DNA of 64,000 nt from Symsagittifera roscoffensis (GCF_963678635.1 NC_087069.1:12714530-12778529), one strand, 5' to 3'; shown: positions 26,680 through 39,752, counted from the stretch's first letter. Notes: a model not told the origin generated them from the sequence alone. A program made the numbers and translations.

Positions 26680-27700
26680 ATATCGGGCGTTAATTGTCCC
26701 AAATTAACCAAATTGGAAATCATAACTGAACAAAAAATTCGCAGATGAAGTATCTTCTCAAATTTAAGCTCAAGAAAACAGTACTTTTTGATTTATATTA
26801 AAAAATCCGTCAAAAATGGCTAATTACAAGGTCGAAATTTGTCTGAAGAAAAAACCAACCGAGCACATAACGGAACAATAACCAAGAAAAAAATGCGGAG
26901 GTTCGCTCACAAATGCTTGAATCCGTTTAAATTTGCAGAAACCAATTAAGCACGCGGACTACGCAACATGCTGTTGTATTCGCTAATTGAGGATTTCTTA
27001 ACATAATATATGTGCCTCAAACTTAAATTACAAGATTATTTTTCGTCATTCTAAAAAAAACATACTCAACTTAATTTCGATATAGCAGAAATCACTTATT
27101 TTTTTCAGAAATTTAGTTTAAATATAGCCTAAAGTGATTAAATTAATAATTAAATTTTTTACAAGAAGAACTGTTTTTTGGTGGTTAACAACGTACAAAT
27201 GTAACGCACAGAAAATTTTTCATGCCAACCTAGTTTGACTTCGCGATGAAGCCTTTATTTAGAAGAAACTCCCTAATATTTCTTTGAGGAAAGGGAGAGA
27301 TTGTATTTTTTACTTGACTTCCTAATACAACCGATATAATGACCAATTAAAATTTTTAAAAACGTTCACGGTTTATTTGAAAAAAAAAATGTAAAAAGAA
27401 AAATGGTAATTATATTTTTGTTCCGACTTTTTAAGAAGCTGACGGATTTTTTGTGCCCTGGGGGGTTTTTTGTTCCTCCAGACACCCCTTGGTATTTTAA
27501 CTTGCAATTACTGATGTAATATAAATTAAATCATTGAAAAAATCATGTTCTCCTGAGCTAAAATTAAGAAGGATTATTCATCTGTGATCGTTTCTCGTAA
27601 AATTTTAAAGGGTACAAAGATTGTCAGTTTAGCAATTTTGAGTTTGAAGTTTGAAGTTTGAAGTTTGAATTATTTATGCGATATTTTCATTGTTAATGAC
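26680..27700. repeat. Inverted-repeat (foldback-like) dispersed element
   Basis: The segment at about 26685-26880, read in reverse complement, aligns with 27420-27690 and with 49395-49660. Shared pieces include GCCATTTTTGACGGATTTTTT, cut short here to its core TTTTTGACGGATTTTTT, CTTGAGC/CCTGAGC and AATTTGGGA-like blocks. The two copies here face each other about 0.5 kb apart. They could be the arms of a foldback element or two independent insertions. Confidence 0.5.
27638..27672 (+). repeat. Short tandem repeat of GTTTGAA
   Basis: About four consecutive copies of the 7-mer GTTTGAA, after a related GAGTTTGAA. It is a microsatellite inside the right arm of the dispersed element. Confidence 0.8.
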
Positions 27701-28769
27701 GCGACGCGTAGGATTGTACCGGGATTACGCGTTTTCGCAAATTTTCGGCCTCAATTTTTTTTCAGTATACCAAGAGATGTTGTTTCCTGTAACAACCAAA
27801 CAAAAAAGATAATAAGGTTTCGGCTGTAGCTTTAATTTTGCAATTTTTGCAATTTTATAGTCATAACCATACTTTAACGAGTATTTTTTTCCAAACGTTT
27901 GCGACCGACTTTTGGTCAGCTTAAAATTTTTTGACCCTATTTGTGACTTTCGCTTAGACTCTTTGGATGAAAAAAAAAATATAAATTGGTACGAACTGAA
28001 CAGTTTTTCACCATGATGACCTAATGAGTCATCACACCATCAAGAACACTACTGGTCAACCAAATTAAAAGACTGCTAAACATGACTGATATAATTTCAA
28101 AATAGAGCTGAAGTTTGTTTCTTGAACTCTGGTTTTGCTCCTTTTGATATTCAATTTTTTTTTCGAAGAATTTTGGCGCATGTAAAAAAAATTACTTGAA
28201 AGTGGTTTAAATAAACGTTTCAAGTACCCATTGAGCTACTTTTTAGCAGATCGTTTTTGTAAAACTGCTTTTGTTTGCTAGGCACAGATACTGTGCTTCA
28301 AAAATTGGTGTAAATATGCATATTTGAGGGGAAAATCTACCATTTCCAGAAATATTCTGACTGATGCTTTAATTGTTTCCAAGAACAAAGAATTTTCTAA
28401 CAAGTGAATCGGCCAGAAAAGGCATCTCATTCACTTAGCCTATACATTAAATAAAGTTATTTTTTTAATGATTAATTAGTCTTTTGAACGAATAAAATAA
28501 GCGCAATGATTTCGAAAAATAGAGCACAGTAGACAGTTTAGAAGAATTAATTGACTATCGATCTAAGCAGCTATTGTAGATGACAATAGTTTTACCGCCA
28601 CTAGATCTTCTGTAAATATCATCGATTTCGTTTTTAACTAGCAATTTTTTCACTAACTAATTTTTCAATTTTATTCTGGTTTCCTGAAAGCCTTCTCAGA
28701 GCACACCCCTCTTCAAAAAACATAATAATGTCGCTTTTGAATACCCCGCATCCAAGTTTAGGCGTAAGT

Positions 28770-29575
28770 AATCGAGTATAACGGATTATTATGATAATTT
28801 TTTGACATTATAATCGATCATATTTACCAAAATTAGGTCTTTAAGGGATTTAGAATTGATTATAATCGTGATATTTTCCAAGAGATTATAATCCCTTATA
28901 ATCGATTATAGTTTCCTATTTTGCCGAAATTTCCCTATATTTGAATTATATCTTATGGGTAATTATTTTTGTGTGAATAAAAAAAATCTCTAAAAGAGAG
29001 ATCTCTTGAACACTTTGTTTCATCTGAACACAAAGTTTTACCACGAAACAAAAAATTCAAAGAATTCCTTTCAAATGAGCGGAAAGGTTCTCGCGGTAGA
29101 TGAAAGATAAATTTTCCGAATCAATCGATGAAACTAAATCAATTTGCTGATGTTTTGGTGTTTAAAAAAGCTTAAAATATGCATCAAAAAACAACTCTAA
29201 TGGAGAAGAAATGAAAAAAACTTGAAATAATTGGAAAACTTTAAAAAAATATTTTTCTCATTTTTCATAGGAACCAACATCCACAAAAAGCATAAAAAAT
29301 AAGCAATTTAGATGCAACTTCTAAGGCAAAAATGGACAAACAAAAGGGATTATGATCAATTATAATCGATTATAATGGATTTTTGTGCAAAACTAATGAA
29401 ATAGAAATTTGAATAAAAATAACGGACTATAATCAATTATAAACGATTATAATTGTGTCGAAAAAAAATACGAATAAATAATTGATTATAATCGATTGTA
29501 ATGGTTTATAATTATTTATAATTTGTTTTTAAAAAGAGAGATTATAATCGATTAATAATTGATTAAAATCGGTTG
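28770..29575. repeat. Cluster of palindromic TTATAATCGATTATAA motifs
   Basis: About ten full or partial copies of the palindrome occur within 800 bp, for example near 28811, 28895, 29359, 29440, 29485 and 29541. Many are perfect 14-18-bp palindromes centred on ATCGAT. Spacing is irregular. They lie outside any recognised gene. Confidence 0.7.
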
Positions 29576-30559
29576 TTTCTCATTTCTTTGAGACTGGTAC
29601 TAAAATCGTTCTATATTAGATTTTTAAGGCTTGAAAATGGATGAGGACCATTCTTTGAAATGGAATTGTCAAAAAGAATTTTATAAAAATTGTCAGCTCG
29701 AAAAATTTTCAACTAATTTAACTATAATTTTTGTTAAAAAAATGGTTGCATTTGCTTTAACTTCTGCAGAGTTGTTATGAAAACATGAAATTCAACCAAA
29801 ACAACCCGGGTTGACAAAAATGCTTCTCATACAGTTTCATACTTTGAAGAAAAAGGCTTGCCACACAGTTTAAGACAACTTCATAGACCATAAAAACTGT
29901 TTGAAATTGTCAAAACAAGCACTCTTTAATACTATTAAAACAAGTACTTTTTCGTTGCTATCAAAACAAGCATTTTTTCATAAACTTTTTAGCAAGTTTT
30001 TTTTCTAAAATCTGGAATTAAATAAAAAATTTTTCATCAAAATTTTGATTTTTCTTTCAAAATTCTACAAAAATGGCTTGACAACTGTTTTTCCATACTC
30101 TGAAATTGTATGATAAACCAATCATCAAAACTTTGAAATTGTATAAATTGCATTTTCCAAAATATCAAATTGTGTCTTACGCATTTTTGCCATCATTACG
30201 TGGCTAAGCTGTACACTGTGCACAATTTTGTGTGTGTAGGTCTGTGGAATCCAGAGACAAGTCTTGAAACATGTTTAAATGTTGCAGGAACGAGCAACAC
30301 TTCAACTTCATGGAGACGAAAATAGACAACGAATGAGTTCTGCTGTTTAACCAGGTTCAACTTCCGCTGCAGTTTTAGAAAAAAAAAACTGGAACTAATA
30401 TCTTTTTAACTTCATTACCTCAAGGAAAGCAAGTTCGCCAAGCGGAAAACTTGCATCGCAGATGCCTTCATAGCTACTATTTAAGTCTTGTCATTTTTGA
30501 ACAACGGCAGTTGTCTTTGTTCTGCTGGAAAATTGAACCTTCATGTTTGGTCAACCTGC

Positions 30560-30971
30560 CCGTCCGGACGATCTTTCTTTGATATATAACTCTACGCACG
30601 ACATTGTTGAAACAAGTTTGGTCGCTTAACCTAAAATATGAAAGCAATTAAAAAAAAGTGAACTAGAAGTAAAATAAGGAAAAAAAAGGAGATCCCTGTT
30701 TCTTCTTAAATTTTTTACTGTTGCTCGCACAAGATCAAGAAAACCGAAAAAAAGAACTTTGATGAAGTTTTTGTATTAGGTCAGACACATCACCGAAACA
30801 AATCAAAACAATGCAATTAAAATGATGGTTTTCTAGGAAAGTATGCAACTTTGAGGCTCCGCTTTGAGATCTCTTTAATCTTTTTTACTAATTCTAGCAA
30901 AGGATCATGAAAAAACTAAAAAGTAAAACACGAACATTGTTTAAACAGACTTTGTTTTTTTTTATTTAGAC
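30560..30971 (+). repeat. Satellite-like repeat, left of E2
   Basis: Diverged copies of the ~190-bp repeat found right of E2. Matching pieces are ACACATCACCGAAACAAATCAAAACAATGC, of which the recognisable core is ATCAAAACAATGCAA, then TTTTTTACTGTTGCTCGCACAAGAT and a GTTTAAACAGACTTTG segment. E2 is inserted in this array; the repeat phase resumes at 47737. Confidence 0.55.
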
Positions 30972-31381
30972 TGGAACCTGATCTAAACTACATTTTATGA
31001 TTGGATAAATTAGATATTTTACCAATGTAAGGTATTTAATATTAACCAATCATGATCCATCTAACTAACAACCCACTTATTTGTAAGTGCTGAAGTTACT
31101 TGTAATTTCAGCACCAGAGAGATTTGAATTTAACTTAGAAATTAGTTGAACTCTCCCGAGTACTTAAGCAGCCGCAATAACCCAGTATACCCTAGATCTA
31201 TTGAGCCTAGCAGAGACTAGTTAAACAACCTGAGACTAGATAGTATAAGAGTAAGATTAGGATCGGTATTAGACTAAGAAGTTGCACGAATCTATCCGGC
31301 CGAAAATAAGATAGCGTGACGAGCAGACGGTGTACCCTATCCGAAATTACTCTATGAGTTATACACTTCGGTCATAACTCA
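30972..31381 (+). repeat. E2 5' LTR
   Basis: 410 bp, TGGAACC...AACTCA. The poly(A) signal is altered to AATAAC near 31175. The terminal hairpin arms ATGAGTTAT (31354-31362) and ATAACTCAT (31374-31382) are perfect. Confidence 0.93.
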
Positions 31382-31383
31382 TC

Positions 31384-31401
31384 TGGTGCGACCATAAGTC
31401 T
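31384..31401 (+). promoter_or_regulatory. E2 primer-binding site
   Basis: TGGTGCGACCATAAGTCT begins two bases after the LTR end, identical to E1 and E3. Confidence 0.75.
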
Positions 31402-31468
31402 CGAACAAGACCTTAATAGCTTAGAATTAACCAAAATAGATTAGAAATTAGACAAAAACATTTACAAA

Positions 31469-31684
31469 ATGTTATACGACAATAACTTAATCGAAATGTC
31501 TCTACGACTCAATAGATCAGAGCCAATATTCCGAACCATAACAGAACTACCCGGAATTGGAAGAAGACCTCGAACCAGAGACGACATACGACAAAGTAGA
31601 AACTTGCCACATAGTTATATGATAGTTCGGCAAAAGCCAGAACAAACTTTTATATTTAGAATACTACTCGCAATGAATTTATAA
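31469..31684 (+). CDS. E2 leader ORF, truncated by the deletion (71 aa)
   Basis: Same N-terminal 71 residues as the E1 leader ORF (MLYDNNLIEMSLRLNRSEP start) with few changes. It ends where the 2.1-kb deletion joins leader to mid-gag, so TAA arises at the junction (AATTTATAAGC). Confidence 0.5.
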   Translation: MLYDNNLIEMSLRLNRSEPIFRTITELPGIGRRPRTRDDIRQSRNLPHSYMIVRQKPEQTFIFRILLAMNL

Positions 31685-34600
31685 GCTTCCCACAATCAAT
31701 TTCAAGTCAAGCAATAAGTACAATATCTTACATAAGAGATGATGTAAGAGTAATACCTTTAACCATTGATGCAACACCATTAAACTATAATACATTTTTA
31801 CCCGATACACAAAATAATAGTTTAAACTCTACAGTCATACACAACGAAAACCTCAATGGAACTAGGAATCTTACTCAACAAGATATCCAGACACCATCAC
31901 ACTTCATAAATGAAGAAATTGTACACACAACAACTACACAACAAAGTATTTCACCAATACGCCCAAATTTGACAACACCAAGAAATACAAATCCTTCACA
32001 AACACAGGTAACCTTACAATCAACCGTTAAACCTTCGGTTGCTCCAAAATATTCACATATGGATTACCAAACATACAGACCCATGACAATACCATCAAAA
32101 ACACGCAAAACATTCACTAGAAACAACTTTGCAGACCATATTTATAATTATACACATCCATCAAAAACAAATTACCAACCACGAAGAAATTTTAACCAGT
32201 ATACAAGATCTCGAAACTGGGATAACCCAATGGCCCAACCTAATTCAATAAATTTCCAAACAAATCCTCCACAGGATCACAGTGAAAATTACCCATTTTT
32301 TCAACAAAGTAAAAATAAAAAACAAACATCTTATCAGATGGATTATTTATCCTCAGATGATGATTTCTTACAACCAGACATATTTGCACCATATACTCAA
32401 GAATATCGTGGACAAGGAATACAGAAAACACGTACAAATCATAGGAATTTTTCTCCACAACCGATAGATGCACAACATCAACAACCAATTCAACAACAAA
32501 ATCCAATTAATACACAATCTTTTCAACCAATTCAACAACAAAATCCAATGATTGCACACTCGTATCAACCAACACAAATGCAAAATGAAATACCACTCCC
32601 ATATTATCTTCAACAACATGAAATAACAAGAAACCAACTTTCAAATTTTTCTCAAATGCCAAATGCAGCAGAATCATTACAAATGACAATGAATCCATAC
32701 CTTATGGGTGGATCATCAATAACATCAAACAAGCCTTTAATGGTTTTCACAGGAACAGACCCTGAATACTCTGTAGAAGATTATTTAAATGCAGTAACAG
32801 CAAACTTGATTTTAAACATTGGACCTGAACCAATTAATACGCCACTACATCAAAACTGGATACATCGACGCACAGCGTTGATACAAACAACCTTAGATGG
32901 CGCAGCCCAAAAATGGTTTTCAGTATTATCTCTAGAAATAAAATCAAACTGGAAAAGGTTTACACAGGAATTTTCAAAAATGTTTGACTCCGAAAGAAAC
33001 AAACAACAACAAAGAGTTTTATGTAATGAAATTCGCAGATTACCAAACGAAACCATCAAGCAATTAGCAGTAAGAATCGAAACACTAGTTCGAAAAGCAT
33101 ATTCACTAAATACACACGACTATAAAAACACAAAGATGACAGAAATCTTAATGATGACCTTAACACCACAATTAAGGAAAATAGCAATAAAAAAGAGAGC
33201 ATCCCATCCTTCCTCAATTCGAGAACCCGATTTAGATTTTCGAAAACTAGTAGACAAATTAGAACAAGCAGAAATCACAATGAAACTAGAAGAAACGGAA
33301 AATCTGAAATTACAATACGTTAACAGAATTGAAACGACTTCCACTAATATTAATAATATACAGGAATCAGACACAGACCTCGTTGAAAAAATCACTGAAA
33401 TACTCAATATTTATGAAAAGAACCCAAACTTTAAAGGCAAACCATCTTTCAAAAAATGGTGTAATTATTGCCGAAAATACGGACATAGTATTTCCGAATG
33501 TAGACAAAAACAGCAAGATAGTCAAAATAAACCTCAAAAATACAAAGAACCAAATAAGTCATTTTATCAATATATGAAGAAAGATCAAAATCTACCAAAC
33601 AAAAATGTATATAGCAACAATAGTTCCGGAAAACCACTTCCGAACAATACAAGCTATACAAGAAATCAATCCCCATATAACTCAAGTTATAGAGGAAGAT
33701 CGCCAGAACGAAGAAACACACAAAATTCGTCACAAAATCACTACAATAGACCAAATAGTAGAAATAACTACTCCAGATCTAATTCAAACACAACACAGTT
33801 TGCTTCTAGATCTAATTCCCAATCAAGAAATAGATACTATCAAAACAATCAATCACGAAACTCATCATATAATAGAAATAGAAACTATTCCAATAATCGA
33901 AATAGAAGTTATTCAAACAATCGAAGTCAATATTATCAAAATAACCAATCAAGAAATAACTCATATAACAGACCAAACAGCAATTATCAAAATAGATCGC
34001 GAAATAATTCACAAAATCGACATTCAAGTTATAATAATCGTTATAGAAATTATTCCCAATCACCACACCGGAATAATAATCACTATAATAACTCTAATAA
34101 TCGTCACAGAAGTAGTACACCTAAACATCAAAGACAAATCAATCAAGTACAGTCTAACCCAGAAACAACATCAGACCCTCCAGGTATTGATGACACAGTA
34201 ACTGATACGTTACAACTCAATCAAATAAACTGTGCATCATCAGATTCAGAAAGCGACACAGAAAACACTCTTTCTATCAATATGATAAAAGTCGAAAATG
34301 ACTATGAATCTGTCATATATGAACAACCTTTTTCATCACACATATATGAAAATCAATCAGAATTTCTTCAAAATTATTACACTACACCCATAAATTCCAC
34401 ACCAACGACGCAAGAAACGAATGCCATTAACACTACAAATCAACCCAATAAAAATGTAAAAACAAAATGCTGGAACACAAACCACATCTATCAAAATATA
34501 CAAAAACAACAACCCAAAGAAAAAATTTGGACAATACCATTTCTCTTAGAAAGCCCAAGAAACAAAGAATTTCAACCACCAGATCTTGAAATCGATTTTT

Positions 34601-34833
34601 TAATTGATTCAGGAGCAGAATCAAACATAATAAACATTCCCACATGGAATGAAATAAAAACTTTACACCCAAAGTTAACACCTCTTGAAACCTCCAGTAA
34701 ACTAGCAACAGCACATGGATCAACACTTATAAACTACGGAAAAATCCAATTATTTCTCCTCCCCACCAGAACAATGGAGCAAAGCAAAATTTTAAATAAG
34801 CCATTTAAACAAATATTCGATATTAATTACTGA
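31681..34833 (+). pseudogene. gag-pro: E2 truncated gag fused in frame to the nucleoprotein-protease
   Basis: Corresponds to E1 Gag from about residue 247 onward. It contains the Pro/Gln-rich middle, the capsid domain and the knuckle WCNYCRKYGHSISECRQ. It then continues without a stop into the Asn/Arg/Ser-rich region and the DSGAESN protease site. In E1 the two ORFs are separate; here five A instead of four and no stop make one frame. No ATG exists at the new 5' end. The frame ends at 34831-34833 where a small rearrangement replaces the E1 sequence after FKQIF. Confidence 0.8.
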
Positions 34834-35946
34834 TTATAATTATAATATCATTGGAATACCATTTATTTCGAAGTATATACCAACAATTAACATACTAAAT
34901 AGTAAAATATTAATCAAAAATAAGTATACAAAAACAAAAGAAACATCCTTAACATTTTTTCAGAGATTAAATAAACAACCACCATTCTTTTCAAAATTTT
35001 ACCCGATATTTAACCAACAAAGAAAACACTTGAAACCACTATCAGGAAACATCTATAATTTTCAATTAAACAAGTTCACCAATATGATAAGGAACAAAAC
35101 AAACAAAAATTTTATATGTCAGATTTTGAATTCAAACCTATTCATAAATTTTTCAAAATCACAATCTCTTCAATAAAATATTTGAAAAATTCGAATTCAG
35201 ATATTATTTCCTTACATGTCTATAACAACACACCTTACCAAGTAACATTACCTTTAGGACTTTTAGGATAATGCGAAACCAACGCTACAATATCACCAAT
35301 ACACGAAAAAGCCTATCGCGTAAATAATATACTCCAATTATTAGATATTTGCCAATCTACAATTCTTAATGAAGAATTATCTATAAATAATATAATAAGT
35401 AACGAAAACAGAAATACGGATTATTTCACAAAAACTCCATATTTCAAACCTACATTCAACATAAGTAACTACACAGAAGACCAACAGAAATTTTTAACAA
35501 TGTTTAATTTCCAACATTCACAAATAACACAAGACGAATTCGAAAAGTTAGCCAAACAGCTAATTAAATATTCATCAGTCTATGCAACATCAAAATTCGA
35601 TGTTGGCAAAATCAGTTCATAACTACATCTCCCGTTAAAACCAGACGCAGTTTTCAAAAAACAGAGAGCAAGTAAAGTACCAATTCACTTACATGATAAA
35701 GTAAACAGATTACTCGATATTTTAGAACAGTACAACATTATATCACCAGTTAATAAAGAAGAACAACCAAAAGGCAACACATTTATCAACCCCGTTATTA
35801 TTCTAGCTAAAGGAGAATCATTAAAAATCGTTCTCGACGCTAGATACCCCAATTCACTCATAGATGAATCAAAATGTAATTGGCCCATTGAACCAATACA
35901 AGTTATTTTAACAAAAATAAACGGCAAATACTTTACAACCGCCGAT
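34834..35946 (+). pseudogene. pol: E2 broken end of protease ORF and start of RT
   Basis: Aligns with the E1 protease C-terminus and RT N-terminus but is interrupted. Breaks are a frame change at about 34830-34850, a 1-bp deletion near 35060, a TAA in the GLLGY-CET region (about 35270) and a TAA at about 35621 one codon beyond the E1 stop position. RT coding (VNRLLDILEQYN) resumes after it. Confidence 0.75.
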
Positions 35947-38079
35947 ATGAATAGTGCATACAATCAAATGCCACTAGATGAACAATCACGACGTTTAACA
36001 CAATTTGTTATCGGAAACCAACAATATGAATTCAACCGCTTGTTCTATGGAATATCCATAGGACCAGCAGCATTTTCAGCTTTTATGAGCAAAATTTTCA
36101 GACCACTAATACTCAAGAAAAACGCAATCACCTATTTAGACGATGTTCTTATGCAATCACAAACAAAAGACGAGATGTTCAATGTTTTAGAAAAATATCA
36201 CCAAATACTTCAGAACGAAAATCTGAAGGCCGCCCCCGATAAATCACACTTCTTTTTGACAAGAGTTAAATTCTTAGGACATAATATAGAAAGAAAAACA
36301 ATCACTCCACTGAAATCACGCATTGACGCTATTCAAAAACTTCAACCACCAACAAATAAAAAGAAAATCCAAGAATTTCTTGGAATGTTAAACTTTTTAA
36401 GTAAGTATGTTTATAAAATGCAATTATATCTACGACCATTTTATAACATCCTTAGACAACAAAATAATTTTGAATGGAATACAGAACATCAAGCACGATT
36501 CGAAGAAATAAAGAAACTTTTAACTGAACAAATTTCAAACACAATTCCAGACCCTGATCAACCATTTTATGCAATGTGCGATGCTTCGAACTTTGGCATC
36601 GGCGCAGCACTATTACAATCACATAATGGTACAAATAGAATGAACCTGATATCAGCAAATTCCCGATTATTCACTCAAGCAGAGCTACGACTCTCAACTC
36701 TAATGAGAGAATGTACAGCCATAATATATACACTGACAGAATATGAATTTTTGATACTTGGATCAAAACATCCCACAGTTTTAATCACAGACCATAAACC
36801 AATCATCTTTCTCTTTACACAGAAATCTAATCCAAACCACCGAGTTTACAGATTTCAACTAATTCTAATGAAATTTCCAAACTTACATATAGTTTGGACT
36901 GCAGGAAAAAATCTTGCATTACCAGACACCTTAAGTCGAAATACACCACATGAATTACTTACACGAAAAACAACAGTTGAAATACCCAAAAACATAAAAT
37001 TCTACCTTGCAGAAAACGAAACATCACCCCGATTGGAATGCAAATATGCAGTAAAAACTGATATTGAACAATCACAAATAAATAGTTTACAACATTTCCC
37101 ACTTTATTTAGATTGTCAAAATAATCATTATGAAGTTGATCTACTTGGAACATCAACTTTCAAACCAATCCCATATTCTCAATGGATAAAAAATAACACC
37201 CAACAAAAACGAACAAAACAACACCAAACTAAAAAAGACCATTTTCCACTAATTGAAAAAGAAAATTTAACTGATAAAGTAAATTTATCAGGACCACAAA
37301 CAAACGATTCAAAATACACAATAAATCAAGTTTTTGACCTCCATGACCCATTAGATACAATACCTTTATCTAAATTCGAAATTGAAAACATTTTTCTCCC
37401 TCCAACAGAAACAATTACAATTTCAACACTAAAACAATATCAAAATCTTGACCCAATAATTCGACAACTAAAATCATGGCATAAATATAAAACTAAACCT
37501 ATCAAAGCAGATTCAACCATTCTAGGCAACAAGACACTCCTCCGATATTTTCGCAAATTTAATAACACAACAATTAATGAAACTACAGACCTTTTAGAGT
37601 ATAACTTAAACGAATCTACAGTCCCCTGTCTTCCTTTAAGTATGATTCTCATAGCTTTTAATATCTCACATACACAAAATATTAAAGGACATTCTGGATC
37701 AGAAAAAACATATTCAAACTTTATACAAAATTTTTACTTCCCAAATGCACCAATTTGGATAAAAGTACTATGCAATGATTGTATAGTATGTCAACTAAAT
37801 AAACCTTACCCAAATCAAAAACAAATAGCACAAAAACAAGATTTTAAAGGACAAAGCTTGTACTTTAATCATCGTATCTCATTTGATACTAAAGGCCCAA
37901 TTTCACCCTCATCAGAAGGAAATTCCTACATTATGGTAATTGTTGACGCATTCACACACTATGTAGCACTTAACCCAGTACCACATTGTAACGCTTATTA
38001 TGCGTATACAACACTTTATGAACACTGGATAGCAAAATTTGGACTACCAGAATTTTTAGTCACAGACAACGGTACATAA
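35947..38079 (+). pseudogene. pol: E2 RT-RNase H-partial integrase, 710 codons
   Basis: Open from ADMNSAYNQMPL through YLDDVLMQ, the RNase H motifs (CDASNFGIGAALL, TDHKPI) and the integrase zinc region (GHSG, CNDCIVCQ) and first catalytic Asp (SFDTKGP). It stops at 38080 directly after VTDNGT, where a G-to-T change makes TAA. The integrase loses its catalytic Glu and its C-terminal module. Confidence 0.85.
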
Positions 38080-39154
38080 TTCATAAATAATGAAAAAATC
38101 ACACTATGTCATTTATACAACATTAAACACAAACCACGTACATCTCACGCACCTTGGACAAACGGCTTAGTCGAAGGTATGAACCGTTCATTACAAGAAT
38201 ATCTTAGATGTATCATCAACGGAAATGATACAAAATATACCGAATGGTCAGCAGATGTAAAATTATTTCCCTTAGCATATAATTCACAAATTACGACAAC
38301 TCTAGGAATGTCACCATACGAAATGGTTTTTAACCAAAAGCCACGCAAACCAATAATGTTTACAGCAAATTCTCATAAAAACGCACAAGGTTATTGTCAA
38401 CCAAATAAAGATTCAATTTGTTATAACCTACCTTTACATACACACGATGAAGATCATTTTCATCACCCACAAATTCTTAAATTAGCCTCCGGTACACACA
38501 CCGAATGGATTCTAAATAGAGATAAAAAACACAATGAAATTTATCAAAAAATCACAAAAAAGTTATTACAAAGACAAAACATTAATGAACAAATCAATTC
38601 ACGTTTTACACCAGCCTCCGAATTAAAAATTGGAACCTTTGTTTTAATACCTAATTTTAATACTCAAAAAGGAATTTCTAAAAAATTACAACCCCTTCGA
38701 AAAAGGACCATACCAAATAATTGCAAGACCCACTGATGTCACATATAAAATTACCGATTCAAACAAAAAAGAAATCGTTCAGCATCGAAACAACCTATTA
38801 CCTTATTACCCAAAAGAATACGCACTCCGCGAATTAACTCAATTATAATCTTTCACAGGATTAAAAATCATTCAAAACGAACCACATCTGAAAAACACAG
38901 AACAAAATGATAACCCCACTGAAAATGAAAACACAACACTAACCGCCACCAAAAACAATACAAAAAACCTAGACCATAAAAAATCCCCAAAACAAAGAAA
39001 AAATAGAAAAATGACCGAACAAATAATACCCCAAGAACAAATCGACAAATCAGAACATAGAAAAACAACAAGACTCCGAAATCAACCACGTAAAAACTAC
39101 AAAATATTCTTCCCCCAATCTAAAATATTAAAGAAAGTAGAATTTCAAAAGTAA
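38080..39154 (+). pseudogene. pol: E2 integrase C-terminal remnant
   Basis: Continues the integrase (NGLVEGMNRSLQEYL, so the catalytic Glu codon is still present) to 38736. An extra A at about 38704 then shifts the frame within the GPY/F module. The final ~400 bp aligns to the E1 Pol C-terminus with further stops (for example near 38846). Confidence 0.75.
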
Positions 39155-39752
39155 TTTTAACTTTATACTTCACAATCTTGAAACCTCCGAAACATTTTTC
39201 ATTTCCATTTTTCAAAATAACATGCTGACAAGTACGCAATAATTCTAGTTCAAAATAGACCAATAGGATTCATCCAATCCGTCACTTTCTCTAACTCAAA
39301 CTAAGATCAATTAGACGAATAATATAGAACTCCAGGCACATCTATAACTATAACTTTACGACCTTCAGGTCAAAAATAGGCAAACCACTCCAACTTGACA
39401 ACTAAAATAAATAGCACCATAATACCGTACCCCTCCCTTATCTAATAACCCAAAGATCAACAATATTTCCCCAACTCAGACCACGAATACCCCCAAAACA
39501 AAATTGTTAACTTAGCCTAAAGTAACAAAATGAACATTTTAATTAGCCTAAAGTATAAAAATTTCACCATACCCCGGATCATTTGACAAATAAAAATAAA
39601 GAAAAAGACGACCTCCCGATCACCATGAAAATTGCCCCCAACAATTTTTTACAAAACTCAACCCACTTGTCAAAAAACTAATAAATAATCCGACCACACT
39701 TGAAAATCGCCCCAAACAGCAAAAAATATTCGACCAAGAGATCATTTCTTAA
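39155..39752 (+). other. E2 pol-to-accessory spacer
   Basis: Counterpart of E1 14998-15589. Contains the paired TTAGCCTAAAGTA motifs at 39512-39524 and 39543-39555. No gene is seen. Confidence 0.5.

Larger units (their letters stand above)
25919..30559. other. Gene-free spacer between E1 and E2
   Basis: AT-rich host DNA with no supported gene. It holds an inverted-repeat element (about 26680-27700), a short GTTTGAA tandem repeat (about 27641-27670) and a cluster of TTATAATCGATTATAA palindromes (28770-29575), listed separately. Apart from these I see only simple A/T runs. Confidence 0.6.

Noticed and set aside
28770..29575. CRISPR-like array
   Set aside because: The palindromes are irregularly spaced, with no equal-length spacers and no cas genes; this is eukaryotic DNA.
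38145..38348. Minus-strand ORF opposite the integrase, also in E1 at 16401-16604
   Set aside because: Antisense shadow of conserved integrase codons.
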